Part shown: positions 47,880 to 59,600 of the stretch, piece by piece
Numbering within the stretch: the first letter of the stretch is position 1
How the letters are laid out: each line of letters begins with the position of its first letter
Assembly (NCBI RefSeq): GCF_905475465.1
Contig: NC_062238.1
Coordinates: 9,765,368-9,829,367 of the forward strand
Direction: 5' to 3'
DNA: 64,000 nt
Origin: Pieris napi
Taxonomy: Eukaryota > Arthropoda > Insecta > Lepidoptera > Pieridae
Notes under the pieces: model-generated
Database searches by the model: none
Seen by the model: the letters and a program-made list of their open reading frames with translations, nothing else
Told to the model about the DNA's origin: nothing
Made by a program: the position numbers and the translations under genes

Positions 47880-47985
47880 CAGACATCAACTTCCTAACTA
47901 GGCACTTCTTTAATTTTTGGCATCATCCTGGATTTGAACCCGAGGCCTGTGATCACGAAAGCCGATGAAGCAGTTAATTGCCTGC
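47880..47985 (-). mobile_element. Possible tRNA-like SINE head
   Basis: 'TCCTGGATTTGAACCCGAGG' then 'GCCGATGAAGCAGTTAATTG' resemble a reversed B box and A box. Weak. Confidence 0.35.
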
Positions 47986-48169
47986 TAAATAGGTAGTTAT
48001 AATTGACCTAAATAGGTAGTTATATAAGCGATTAGTCTTAATTTATATAATTAAACTACTTAGCACCGTACAGATGACATTAAAATTCAACTGAAAACGT
48101 ATATATTTATGTCAAAAATAAATGTGTATAATAAAGATTAGATATCAAAGTCTTGAAAGCCGAGTGGAT

Positions 48170-48275
48170 GTTGAGTTTTACGATTGAACCGCGCGGGCGG
48201 CTGGGCGGGCGGCGCGATCGATGGGCGCCGGTTGACAGACGGAGTGGCTTCCTCAGTGCGAGTGCCTGGCATTAT
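48170..48275 (+). promoter_or_regulatory. GC-rich island, possible promoter
   Basis: A sharp CpG-rich patch (GCGCGGGCGGCTGGGCGGGC, then GGCGCGATCGATGGGCGCC) in AT-rich surroundings, followed by CCTCAGTGCGAGTG, which contains an arthropod initiator-like TCAGT (48253-48257). No downstream exon is recognised on either strand. Confidence 0.3.
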
Positions 48276-48509
48276 TGAGAACCGTCTGAAATATCGTTTA
48301 TTTAGTTAAGGCTTCACATAGATAACATTGTTAAAACTTATTGATACAAATTAGCATTTTTAATGCGTGTCTTAGGTAGCTTATTAAGGTAAAATAAAAA
48401 ACTTTCGTAAGACTGATCTTAAATTATTTTTTATGATTAATGTGCGCTTTTTACTTTTTATTTTTCATGTATCCTTTATTAGTTTAGTTTGTTTTTTTCC
48501 TGTTTAGTT

Positions 48510-48695
48510 TTTTTTTTCTTCTTAATATGTAAATTGTGTTTTGCACTTCTTTCTTACCTTATCAGATTTAATACATTTTTTTTCTCACAATGGTTGCCTG
48601 GAAGAGATCGCTCGAAAGCGATAAGGCTGCTAATTGCTTTAATTAATTATGTTACATTTTTATATTGTAAAGCAACAAAGTGTAAATAAATAAAA
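48510..48695 (+). mobile_element. Non-LTR 3' UTR (LINE-C)
   Basis: 'AATGGTTGCCTGGAAGAGAT', 'CGCTCGAAAGCGATAAGGC', 'CAAAGTGTAAATAAATAAA'. Confidence 0.8.
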
Positions 48696-49960
48696 TAATA
48701 CATTTTATTTACGCAATTGCCTGTTTTAAATAATTATGAAACTGCACAGCATGCTGTACAGCAAATTATCGTAAAATTTTAAACAAAAACGCATATTGAA
48801 AATTATGTCCAACAATATTATTTCAATTATATTCATATATTATTCAACAATATTATTTCAATTATATTTAAAGATACAGGAATAAAAAAATCATCTTGCG
48901 TTAAATGATACTAAACGCGAGTCCGTAGTCGACCCTTTAAGAATTGGTACACATCTACTCTATATTTTATATCTAATAAAAATATATACGGAGCGCAGCT
49001 GCTATTCCGCAGAGTCTTTCAGTGCAACTTTATAGCGTACAAGAACATATTTCTATATTTGAAACCTTGTTTGTGGTTAGTAAAGATGTTCAAGTTTATG
49101 GGTGGCTTGATAAGTCCCCAACCCAAGAATGCTTTGATCAATGTGATTACGGTCAAAGTAATTTATAAGTAATCTAAGTTCATTGAATACCTGCCAGGAA
49201 CGAGTGTTTTGATACCCTGTAATAAAAGTTTTTAATGGGACGTCAAACTGACACATATCGTTGTCTGTTGATATTGCTTCGTTAGCGTGTCCGTCTACGC
49301 TGGTCTATGCTGATGCCTGGTCTATGGTATAGACCAGGCATCAGCGTACAGCGTGTGAGATAGCGAATGATCGATATATGTCGTATTTACAGTTTTAATT
49401 CATTGAAGATTGCTTATTATGGACCAAGATACACATTCGAATGAATAATTCTGGAACAAAGTTACTGAGTCGTGACAAAATAAGCTACTTACCGATGAAA
49501 GGTTATGTTTGGTTCTTTACGTTCACTATAGCTTTTACAGCCAATTATGCCACAATTCACAATGACTGACAATTTAAAGTCACCTCTTATAAGGATAAAG
49601 TCTTAAAATATGGGTTCGACTTCTGTTTCACAGATTTATCAGTAAGCGGTGTAAACTTGTTTACCACCAAGGGCTCGGTGGTAAACAAATAAAACCCGAT
49701 ACGCAAATAGAGACAGAAAAACTGATACTCTGTTTCGCTCACACTTAAGTATTTCACGTTAATGCCTTCTCTCTTTAGTTATGATTGCTATTTTAGAAGC
49801 TCATCTAGTTCTATACTCTATCTACGTTTGTTAGCAATCGCACAAGTGACGCATGATGCCATATGCCACCACTGAATTACGGTGACAGGTAAAGGTGAAT
49901 ATTTAAAAAGACATTTTATCTGTTTAAAAGCGTAACCCTCTGTAAATAAGAGAGCCATGG
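48696..49960. other. No gene; perfect hairpin and one arm of a distant inverted pair
   Basis: 49309-49345 is a 17-bp perfect hairpin with a 3-nt loop (arm GCTGATGCCTGGTCTAT). 49037-49090 is repeated inverted at 50885-50938. A short tandem 'AACAATATTATTTCAATTAT' lies at 48809 and 48844. Confidence 0.6.
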
Positions 49961-49964
49961 AAAG

Positions 49965-50272
49965 AAGTATTATAAAGAAAAGAAGAATTGACAAAATAAG
50001 TAACAAGAATTTGAGAGATAAAACAGTGTTTGCTGACGTTACGTTTAAAACAAAATAAATAAAATGGAAATGGGCTGGACATACCATAAGAGGAGCAGAT
50101 AAATGGAGCAAAATTGTAACACTATGGCAACCAAGAGGCCATAAAAGAAACAGAGGTAATTTAAAAGGTGGGCCGATGAAATCATGGAAATGGCCATGAC
50201 CAGGGACAATGGGGGACAATGGGGGAGGCCTTTGCCCGTAGGCACACAGAATCGGTTATCGTAGATTAAGAA
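49965..50272 (+). mobile_element. Non-LTR retrotransposon fragment (ORF2 C-terminus)
   Basis: An in-frame run 'KWKWAGHTIRGADKWSKIVT' + 'LWQPRGHKRNRGN' is the 'IKWKWAGHVVR..D.RW...V..W.PR' tail of LINE ORF2. After a stop, 'GEAFARRHTESV' follows in another frame. Dead copy. Confidence 0.78.
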
Positions 50273-50367
50273 AAAAAATTGTTATCATGTATATATTTTG
50301 TATTTCTGATATAAGGCTATAAATAAATCTGTTTATAAAAATATAAATAAAAAAAATAAAAAAATCA

Positions 50368-50633
50368 GTCTTTAGGTCTTGGCCTCAGACTTCTGAATCT
50401 GTTTCATGATCATTTTTAAATCTAATAGGCAAGTAGGTGATCAGCCTCCTGTGCCTGACACACGCCGTCGACTTTTTGGGTCGATGTCGGTTTCCTCACG
50501 ATATTTTCCTTCACCGTTCGAGCAAATGTTGAATGCGCACATAGAAAGAATGTCGATTGGTGCACAGCCGGGGATCGAACCTACGACCTCATGTATCAGA
50601 GTCGCACGCTGAAGCCACTAGGCCAACACTGCA
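50368..50633 (-). mobile_element. tRNA-derived SINE, full length
   Basis: Complement of 'GCAGTGTTGGCCTAGTGGCT', 'GTAGGTTCGATCCCCGGCTG', 'CGTGAGGAAACCGACAT', 'GAGGCTGATCACCTACTTGC' and 'CCAAGACCTAAAGACTG'. Best full-length reference in the window. Confidence 0.92.
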
Positions 50634-50997
50634 AACAAAAATATAACAAGAATTATTAGAAGAAAATATTATAACAGTATGTCTCAAGGTGATTATATAA
50701 AACTTCCAGCGACGAAGAAAATATAAATGTCGACCTCGTCCCTTCTTAAGGGACACATTAGGTATCTACTTGACATCTCTGGCATAAAGTAAATCTTTCT
50801 AAGCTAAAAAATTTTCTTAGTATTCTATTTTGTATTCAGAGCATTCACTTATTTACTATAAGTAGTCTATAAAAAATCATTAAAACATCTTTACTAACCG
50901 CAAACAAGGTTTCAAATATAGAAATATGTTCTTGTTAAACAAATGACCGAACCGAATTTCGTGAAAATAATATGTATAAAAAAAAAATTCCTACATG

Positions 50998-51122
50998 ATT
51001 TTATGGGCCGCCGTTATATGATAACCGCTGCCCATGGACACCTGCAACTCCGGAGTCTAGCAGGTGTGTTGCTGACCATTCAGGGAATGGCACGCTCTTT
51101 GCTTCATGTTACAATGCACGAA
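50998..51122 (-). mobile_element. LINE-A 3' fragment, decayed
   Basis: 'GCCGCTGCCCATGGACACC'-like words and 'GGGAATGGCACGCTCTTTGC' match the reverse of the LINE-A 3' UTR. Confidence 0.5.
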
Positions 51123-51204
51123 CATTATTAATAGAGGTACTACTTGTTCAGGTGAAAATATAGTCCTGGCTAGGCGATCACATACAAGTATCTTTATATA
51201 AAAA

Positions 51205-51544
51205 CTTGCTGACGCGGCAAACATCGTTTTGCCCTAGAGGTATATTATTTCTAGGAAAACAATCTTTAGTCCAACAAAAATAGCTATCTATATTAAAAAA
51301 TAGGGGTTGATCGTAGAGGGGTGACTATTAAGGGTTGTATGTATTTTTGTATGTTGTATCATAAAAAACTACAAAATAATCTAAAAACGGTGGACGCCCC
51401 TTATCACTTATGGGTTTAAAAAATACATAGTAGCCGATTCTCAGACTTACTGAATATGAATATAAAATTTCATAAGAATCGGTCTAGCCGTTTCGGAGGA
51501 GTATGGGAACGAACATTGTGACACGAGAATTTTATATATAGAGA
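51205..51544 (-). mobile_element. Helitron-like element
   Basis: Minus strand: TCTCTATATATAAAATTCTC after A. 3' hairpin GGCAAAACGATGTTTGCC, then GCGTCAGCAAG (terminal CTAG mutated to CAAG) before T. Confidence 0.8.
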
Positions 51545-51563
51545 TATTACTACAGCTACTTGG

Positions 51564-51753
51564 TTATAAGTACAAAAATGACCTCGAGGCCGGTATGACC
51601 GACATCTTCCTAAAGAGATGTTGAGCAGCCTGTCGCATATCATCGTCTGGCATCAAGCTGACCATCGCACGCTCTCGCTTCTCCAGTACAGCATCACCCG
51701 ATGCTACTTCACCCTCCATTGACACATTTACACACTGTTTTATCAAATAAAAT
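51564..51753 (-). other. Exon-like open stretch, unrecognised
   Basis: On the minus strand, after a possible acceptor TTTGATAAAACAG, it reads CVNVSMEGEVASGDAVLEKR then ERAMVSLMPDDDMRQAAQHL and FRKMSVIPASR, with a possible donor CTCGAG|GTCATT. The composition (charged, Met-rich, helix-like) and raised GC look coding. It lies between two mobile elements, downstream of the ODAD4-like gene and on the same strand. I do not recognise it. It may be an exon of a neighbouring gene or a transposon protein piece. Confidence 0.35.
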
Positions 51754-51771
51754 ATATTAATAATCAAAAAA

Positions 51772-52152
51772 CGTGTGTGTACTTATGGACAGGCGTTAGA
51801 GGTTATACTTCTTTGGCGTAATAATTTTCTTCGAGCACTAGAGGGACGTTTCCCCCTTCGAATTCCATTTATCTTGTCCATTTTAATGGTCACTTCCAAT
51901 CGAAACGATGTACTAATCATGATATTTAACAATAAACACTACTCTGAAAAGCACTACGCTATGACAGACAATGCAACTTGTCGATAAATCAGAGCAAGCG
52001 CCAACTTGCGGCCGAAACTGTTTTACCGACGTTTGAACAGATATTCAGGATGTCGGTTTTTTTGACAGTGTGCGGGTGTTGGTTTTTTGTGACGGTGTGC
52101 GGTGTGCTCTCATAATTTTTCCCTAACGCGCCAAAAGAAGTATAACTTTAAT
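51772..52152 (+). mobile_element. GAAGTTATACTTC-ended element, copy D, diverged
   Basis: 'GTGTGTGTACTTATGGACAG', 'AGAGGTTATACTTCTTTGG' at the left; 'CTAACGCGCCAAAAGAAGTA' + TAACTTTAA at the right. The interior is unrelated to copies A-C and has 'GTCGGTTTTTTTGACAGTG' repeated as a variant. Confidence 0.68.
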
Positions 52153-53053
52153 TAATTGTAATAGGTAATACATTTATTAATTCTAATAATTAGCCATGCT
52201 GAATGATAATGTTGCATTAAAGGTTTCTAATGCATACTCTCACAAAATGAGATATCAAAAATTTGATTAAATGTAAACATTATTATAGGATGGGGGTAGG
52301 GACAAAACGACAGACACGAACGGTGATTGCCGTTTATTGAGTTATAAATTATTCCTTGTGTCATATTGAAATTTTTGATGTTTTTTGTTATAACTTTGTG
52401 AGGTTCTTGTGAGTTTTCTTTAATTATTATTTTAAGGTTTAGTTTATTTTGTTGTGAAACTATTTGAAATGTTTTTCTTTTTTGATTTGGGAAATGACCT
52501 CAAATTAGGTGTCCAATTATAGAATAATAAATTAACAATATGTTTTATGTGGTAACAGGTTTGGTTATAAACCAAAACCCTCCTGGCGCTCACATTTATT
52601 TATTTAAGTTAATTATAACATTTACTTTAGTATATGTTAGTTATTGTATGGTGCGTGTAAATTAACTATAATTTGATTCCTTTTATAAATATCCTGCGCT
52701 ACTTTCGTTTTATTTTATTATTATTATGGTTGCGGCAGTTATAATGTTTTATCTTACGGGTATTATTATAATTATTTTTTGCAAAAAACCATATTTTAAA
52801 TTACATTATCATATCACAGTCTAAATCTGTTATAACGACATCGAAGAGACTCATATTTGGTCGTAAAAAGCGATAGTCGTTACAGTCGATGACGTAAGTT
52901 GTTATTAAGTACCTAATACAATAGAATTCAGCCAGGACTTTTCATTTTGGTCAATATAACCGGTGTGTCTAAACGATGTCGTCGTAAATGGTTTTGACTG
53001 TATTTATTATCATATTAGACTTAACACGAATGTTCTTAGTCTCCTCAATAACC
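52153..53053. other. No recognised feature
   Basis: AT-rich region downstream of the ODAD4-like gene; nothing supported. Confidence 0.5.
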
Positions 53054-53447
53054 TTATTACACGCTTTATATTAGCTTCACCTGTATGTATGTATGTATGT
53101 AACCGACTCCTTCGGACTCGATTTTGACCCACTTTAAAGGGACAGATTTTATTCAAATTTTGCGCACCTGTCAAAGATCGATGACAATGCAATAATCCGA
53201 AAAAATAAATTTAACTAAAAAATAAATAATAGTTAAAAAAAACTAAAAAACACGCTTTTAAAGCACATCAAACTAAAAAGTGAAAAATATTTCCTAATTT
53301 AGGCTGAAAATGGTAATGAACAAAAAATACTGGTATTATTGTGAAAAAGCGTGGGGCGCTCTGTGCCATATTTTTCGACTATCGAGCAACCCACGTAAAA
53401 CCACCTTTAAAAGCGTGTTTTTTAGTTTTTTAAACTATTATTTATTT
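53054..53447. mobile_element. Dispersed element with TATG microsatellite and long inverted arms, copy 2
   Basis: It shares with 39985-40318 the run 'TATATTAGCTTCACC', (TATG)n, 'CACCTGTCAAAGATCGATGA', and arms carrying 'AAAAACACGCTTTTAAAG' that recur inverted at the other end. This copy keeps about 70 bp after the TATG tract that the other copy lacks. No coding frame. It abuts the last ODAD4-like exon. Confidence 0.65.
53441..53446 (-). promoter_or_regulatory. AATAAA poly(A) signal candidate for the ODAD4-like gene
   Basis: TTTATT on the plus strand, which reads AATAAA on the minus strand, 11-16 nt after the stop codon. It lies at the edge of a dispersed inverted-repeat element (53054-53447), so the gene's 3' end may be TE-derived. 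The very short 3' UTR this implies is unusual; further signals may lie downstream. Confidence 0.4.
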
Positions 53448-53456
53448 GTGTATATA

Positions 53457-53662
53457 TTAATTAAAGTGGCCTAAAAAGTTAGTAACCGTGTCGAAGAAGG
53501 CTGCGACGTCGCGATATCCGCAGGCGCGCGCTATCCCCGCGCCCTCGATTAGAGCGGCTCGTGTTTCCGGGCGATTATTCTGCAGCAGGTGGCACCGTGC
53601 CAGCAAAAACGTTGTGTTCAGCAACCAGACTCGCTGATTGGACGACCTTGCCTCTGTCATAA
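53457..53662 (-). CDS. ODAD4: ODAD4-like last exon with stop codon
   Basis: Two nt plus codons MTEARSSNQRVWLLN to FLGHFN, then TAA. Acceptor is AATTCTAAG|TT; the TT completes a Val codon with the G left by exon E. Upstream in-frame TAA makes this the only workable AG. 'VWLLNTTFLLARCHLL' and 'ETRAALIEGAGIARAC' align with the last ODAD4 TPR. The stop lies 10 nt from a repeat element that supplies AATAAA. Confidence 0.78.
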
Positions 53663-56600
53663 CTTAGAATTCTGTAGCTGATATGAACTAGAACAAAACT
53701 AAAAACAATTGCCGTGCAATTTTGCCTAAATAATACAATATAATATAATATAATATAATATAATATAATATAATATAATATAATATAATATAATATAATA
53801 TAATATAATATAATATAATATAATATAATATAATATAATATAATATAATATAATATAATATAATATAATATAATATAATATAATATAATATAATATAATA
53901 TAATATAATATAATATAATATAATATAATATAATATAATATAATATAATATAATATAATATAATATAATATATATTATATATAATATATATAATATAATA
54001 TAATATAATATAATATAATATAATATAATATAATATAATATAATATAATATAATATAATATAATATAATACTAGCTGCCCCCCCAAACATCGTTTGAACT
54101 TAATGCCTAGCCTACCTTTTTACTACATACCAACATGGAACATTATGCTATACTACCGCAGAGACTGTTCGGTTTTCCGGAATGAAAACTGTAGGCTTTT
54201 CTGTGATTTTTCTCTATAGCTTATAGATTTCAAGTTATAAGTTCTTACCAAACAATGAAAAAATAAGGGTTAATCGTAGAGGGTAAATGAAAATTAAGGG
54301 TTGTATGTATTTTTGTATGCTGTATCATAAAACAATAAAAACAAAAAAAAAATGTCTAAAAAATAAAATATATTTTTTTGGGGTGGACAGTGGACACCCC
54401 TTATCACTTAGGGGTTTGAAAGATAGCCGATTCTCAGACTTACTGAATAGGCATAAATTTTTTCATAACAATCGGTCGAGCAGTTTCAGAGGAGTATGGG
54501 AGTGAACATTATTACACGAGAATTTTATATATATAGAGATTAGAACGGAGGAAATAAATATTATAGATAAGACAATAAATTTTCACTACCTGCCTGACAT
54601 TTAAGAGCATAAAACTTGGCTCTGTGTGCTTGTTTCGTGTCAGCGTGGAGCCGGCATAACTCGTGTAGGACATAACATCGTTCTGAGGCCCGGTTGCTCA
54701 CTGACAGTGCTCTTTCCAATCCACGTAAACGACGTCTGAAATGTATATATTTGCTTATCGCACAAGCGTTAGCTATATAGCCCGGTCATTTTAGACATAA
54801 AAATAGTGATCAAATAAAGAAAATTCCGACAAAGCCAAATCTTCGTAGAGACCTTAGGTTTACCACAAGGAATAAAGTGTCAAAAGTACCTCAGAGCAAA
54901 GTTGTAGAGATTGTGGGAAATAGTGGGTCTTAGAGAAAAAATCACAGGGACCATTTTTATAGAGAATTTTAAGATCTACAACTTTGCTTTGAGGTACCTT
55001 TTTCGATAAAACTTACCGTTTTCGAGAAAAATCCAAAAAACTTAAAATTTTGACCTTTGGCCCCGAATAAGTCCCTAAGCTCACATGGGACTGATGGGGA
55101 CTTTTGACACTTTATTCCTTGTGGTAAACCTAAGGTCTCTACGAAAATTTGGCTTTGTCGGAATTTTCTTTATTTCATTTGTCTAAAATGACCGGGCTAA
55201 TAGCTGTACCAATATGCACTAAATTGAATAAAAATTAGTAGTGACTATTAGTGAATAATTTTTTTTTTACGACAAAATATTCCCGTGATTCTCTGCGTTC
55301 GAACCTCGGCTATGTTTAGCGAAGAAAAATAAGTCTTAGTAAGACACAAAAATTAGATCTTGGCTGAAAAATTATCAAAGAAATAGACTCCAGTTTGTTC
55401 TATCTATGCCCATTGGGGGACGGCCGGCAAATTCCTTAAGATTTAACTCTAGGCATACGTTAATATTTTGCATTGCATTGCAAGTTATTGTGTTCTATTT
55501 ACACGCTTAGCTATGACTTGCGTTCAACTGTTTGATATTGCTACGCGTGTAGCAATGTTCTGGTAGTGCTACATCCAAATACGACATAGACTGCCAGTGG
55601 GAAAACAGTAATAGCATATTTATAATACTATACGATCTTATTTATAATAGACCCTAATATTTAACAACAAATAATATTTTCAACAAAAAATATTTGTCCT
55701 ATTACTTGGCGTCGCGTGGAGGCGCCGGGGGACGAACTCGTAAGATGGAATCACGACTGGGTTCACGAGAAATCGCAATGCCCAAAAGAATAAAAGCTCT
55801 CTTTTCACGATTCGCCTCACTCATTTCCTCTCCAACACGCTTCTGCGAATAAAATATTGCTTTTTCAAAAAATGGTTTTAATGTGATATTAAAAAACGGG
55901 GGAAATAATATTTGGTAAAATCCCTTAATTCTCTTTTTATATTTAATATGTATTTGTTTATTTTTGAAGTGAAGCTTCTTTAGGCGCATGAGGGTAATTT
56001 TTTACGGATGAAACGTCACAAAGATGTGCAGCGTTTTTGTCGAAGAAAAGAGAGAGAGAGTGAGAAGGGTGAATTACCTTATAGAAATTCTATTTTTAAA
56101 ATTAAAATTTCGTAAAGAGAATTTATGAAATATTAGTATTTTACATTTTATGCAAAATAATTTATTGTAGTCTCAAATAAGGAATTTTAAATTAAAATGC
56201 CACGTGTTTTAATAAAAATTTAATTATTTTTTATAATAATTTGTCACATATTAAATTCATTATATTCCTAACATATCTACCTTTTCCCTCCCTCTAAGTC
56301 TTGGAAATTTAAATATGAACAAGACTTAAAAATTAGTTTGCCTAAGAAGTTTCACTTCTGACATGTGTACTTTGTACGCACGCAGTTTTTATTAAACATA
56401 GTTTATATTGAAATGTTTATTCGCAATTTTAAATGTACATATATCAAAAAGAAAAGGCGTTTATTTTTTTAAAAGTTTAACTATGTAAAAAAATTACCGA
56501 ATTTAAAAACCGAATCTCTGTAGGGCTGTCAAACTTTTACCTGATCCAAAAACGCCTGCCCAACAACCTCTTGCAATTGGTGAATAAACTTTTCTTTTCC

Positions 56601-59600
56601 CGGCAGAAGACTATTTGGCTTCCTTGATATTTGCTCCATAGCAAACTCGGCAATCTCCAAACACTTTGCCGTATTTCTTTGTTCGAAGACCGATTGTGCA
56701 GCGCGAATAAGTCTTTCTGCATCTGCTATGTGCTGCCGCTGGGTATTGGCCAATCTCTCTTTCCGAGCGTTTGAGAGCCTATTCCGGGCTTCCGTATCAG
56801 ACCCTCGTGCTGCATATAGTGGTCGACGTTCACGCAGAACTTCCTTTAAATGATATTAGATCTGACATGGGAGATTTAAGAGCTCATTACAAATGCCAAA
56901 TGAGAGCGACAAATATTCTTTATTTGTGAAAACTGAATCGACCAAATTGCACTGTTAACTATGTGTATTTAAATATAATTTGTCTGTTCTCAGATGCAAG
57001 GAATCTCAGATATAGAGTAGAGTCCGAACCACCACTCATTACCGACGGGAACCCTGCCCTGCGATTCTGTAACTCACTTTTCGAACTCACACAGCGGTTT
57101 TCGCATCGGCGGTCGCTCTCAAATCAGTCGTGAAGCAGTCATTTTATGATTTGGCATTCTGAAAAGGTGGGAGCTTGTAGTTTATTGTTTATCAGAATTC
57201 CAAATCATAAAATGACTGCTTCACGACTGATTTGAGAGCGACCGCCGATGCGAAAACCGCTGTGTGAGTTCGAAAAGTGAGTTACAGAATCGCAGGGCTG
57301 GAACTAAATTTGTCGTTACAGTGAAATATTATTTTATGCTTTTTAATGTTTTAATATTAGGAGCAAATCTTGGAGACTCGTTCGCGAATTTCATATTAAT
57401 TAATTATGTTACGTTGGGGTAAAATAGCCTTGCACCTAGCACTAGCAACATATTATTACTACGCCGCGCTACTCGCTAGTATCGTCTATCGGTATTCAGT
57501 TGTGGCGCGGACTCTAATTTGATTATTTTGTTGACATAAACAACAAAACATAGATAAACGCTAAAACGTAAATGGAGAAATTGTTTCGACCATTACAAAT
57601 AAAACAAATGTTACTCTGTGATGTTAAAGAAAACTCAAGAGTCAATTACGAACCGTTGCAAAGCAATTTAAACTACATAAATGTTCGTTTGTATCTGGCG
57701 ATTTCATTGAAATAATTTAAGGAATCATGAGGAATAGAGGAATGATAAATTTAAATGTCAAACATTTATTATCTAAGTGCTCTGCGAAAGTAAATAATAA
57801 AATACAATCCGCTGTAGCCCTATAAAGGTCTTGGTATAATATTGCATCTCTATCTGGAAGTGGTAGTAAATCTAAATTTAGAATCAATTTAACATATTTT
57901 CTGTTGACGTTCATAAGTGTACTTGGTTACCTATATAAAGTTATTTTGAGTTTGAGTTAATCATTCATTGTATTTTAACAGAAAAGAGAGTGTAATTATT
58001 TTATGTATGACACATGTCTAAGTATTTTTCACCGTGTGAGCAAGTATTAAACGCAAATAGAAAAATCAATCGTGCACATCCGGAATTTGGACGCACGATC
58101 TCACGAATTTGGACCACTAGGCCAATACTGCTCAATACTGCAGACATAATGTGTATATATATTTCCACGATTCATGCACGTTTGTAAGATATTTGATCTA
58201 TTTCTTCCAAGCACGGAATAGCGAGATATGTTCTCTAAATGGATATATAATATAGGTCCTTCAGCGAGAGTTGCATGTTTTAGTCACAAGATTAAGCACT
58301 TTTGAGATGTGACAACTGTGATAGTGAATGCGTGTTTGAAAGAATGCCATTTTGATCACGTCAGAACTAATTTGTATACGCTTTTTAAACTCAGATTTTT
58401 CATTCCATAGAATTGTGACATTTCATAAGTGTTGCTACTAAAATTTTCTCCGCCGAAAAAGGGACAAATATGACCCATTTAAGGGTAATAAAAAATAAAA
58501 TGCTTCGTATTTTTTATGGTTTATTTATAATAAGGTAAATCTAAACATTTACTTAAGTGACCTCATACAAAAATAACACATATTTCTTCTATAACTAAAT
58601 AACTTTCTATATTTTATTTTATTCTTTAGCTGGCATCACTCTCTACTAATTTCAGGATTAGTAAACTTTAAAAAAAAAGTCAAATGTTATATTTACTCAT
58701 GCGTTTTTTACCGTTTATAATAAAAAGGGACGTAATTATAACTCGCCGTGAATCCACTTTTAATGTGCACCTCAATAAAATGGATACATTCACTAACAAA
58801 TAAAATGTATGTATAGACTCAAATGTTCAGACTCGTATTGAAATTGAAAAATGTACCAGGCCAAAAAGGTTTGCAAACTGTAACATGACAAAAAATTACG
58901 GAATTCTACGGAATTAAAAATCAGAGTATAGTGTGACGTTTTTACTACTGATTAATTTCTATAATTAAAAGTTTATAATACCTTTCTTAAACACTGCATA
59001 ACCCTTAAAACTCTACAACACAATATTCTAAATGTAAATATTAAACATAAATAATTTACAATGAAGGCCGTAAATCGTTTTGCATATGTATGGTAATAAT
59101 CTCACAAAATGCTTGATACGCACCATTACGGCTCATACCTGTCTCTTATCGACGTCGGCGAGGGCTTTATACGCTAATTCCTGTAATATCTTCGAGCCCA
59201 GCTTGTTCGCGGAGTATATTCGTTCATCTTTACACAACTGGGTGAGGAAGTATTTGTCGTGTGCCATCTGTTCGAGGTATTTAGAAGCCATTAGGCGGGA
59301 TATACGTTCTGACTTTTGCTTCTCCACACGAGACATTTCTTGGACCTATTTTTGAATGTATTTTAATAAAACAAAATTTATAGCACATTTAAACTAAACT
59401 AAACTAAATTGCTAACATGAGAAACAGACATAGAACAAACATAGAACCAGAAATTATTAATTTTTTTTTTTTTTGATTGGACAATTCACACCAATTGACC
59501 TAGTCCCATGCTAAGCTGGTCAAGCTTATGTTATGGGTACTCGGCAACGGATATACATTCATATTATAGATAGATACACATATAAATACATATTTAAACA

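Noticed and set aside
49818..50245. 133- and 66-codon minus frames
   Set aside because: Shadows of a plus-strand LINE ORF2 tail.
53575..54090. Open frames of 171 and 132 codons rich in YYII repeats
   Set aside because: They are translations of the TAATA microsatellite and have no gene-like features.
59080..59355. 91-codon plus-strand frame
   Set aside because: Antisense shadow of ODAD4-like exon B.
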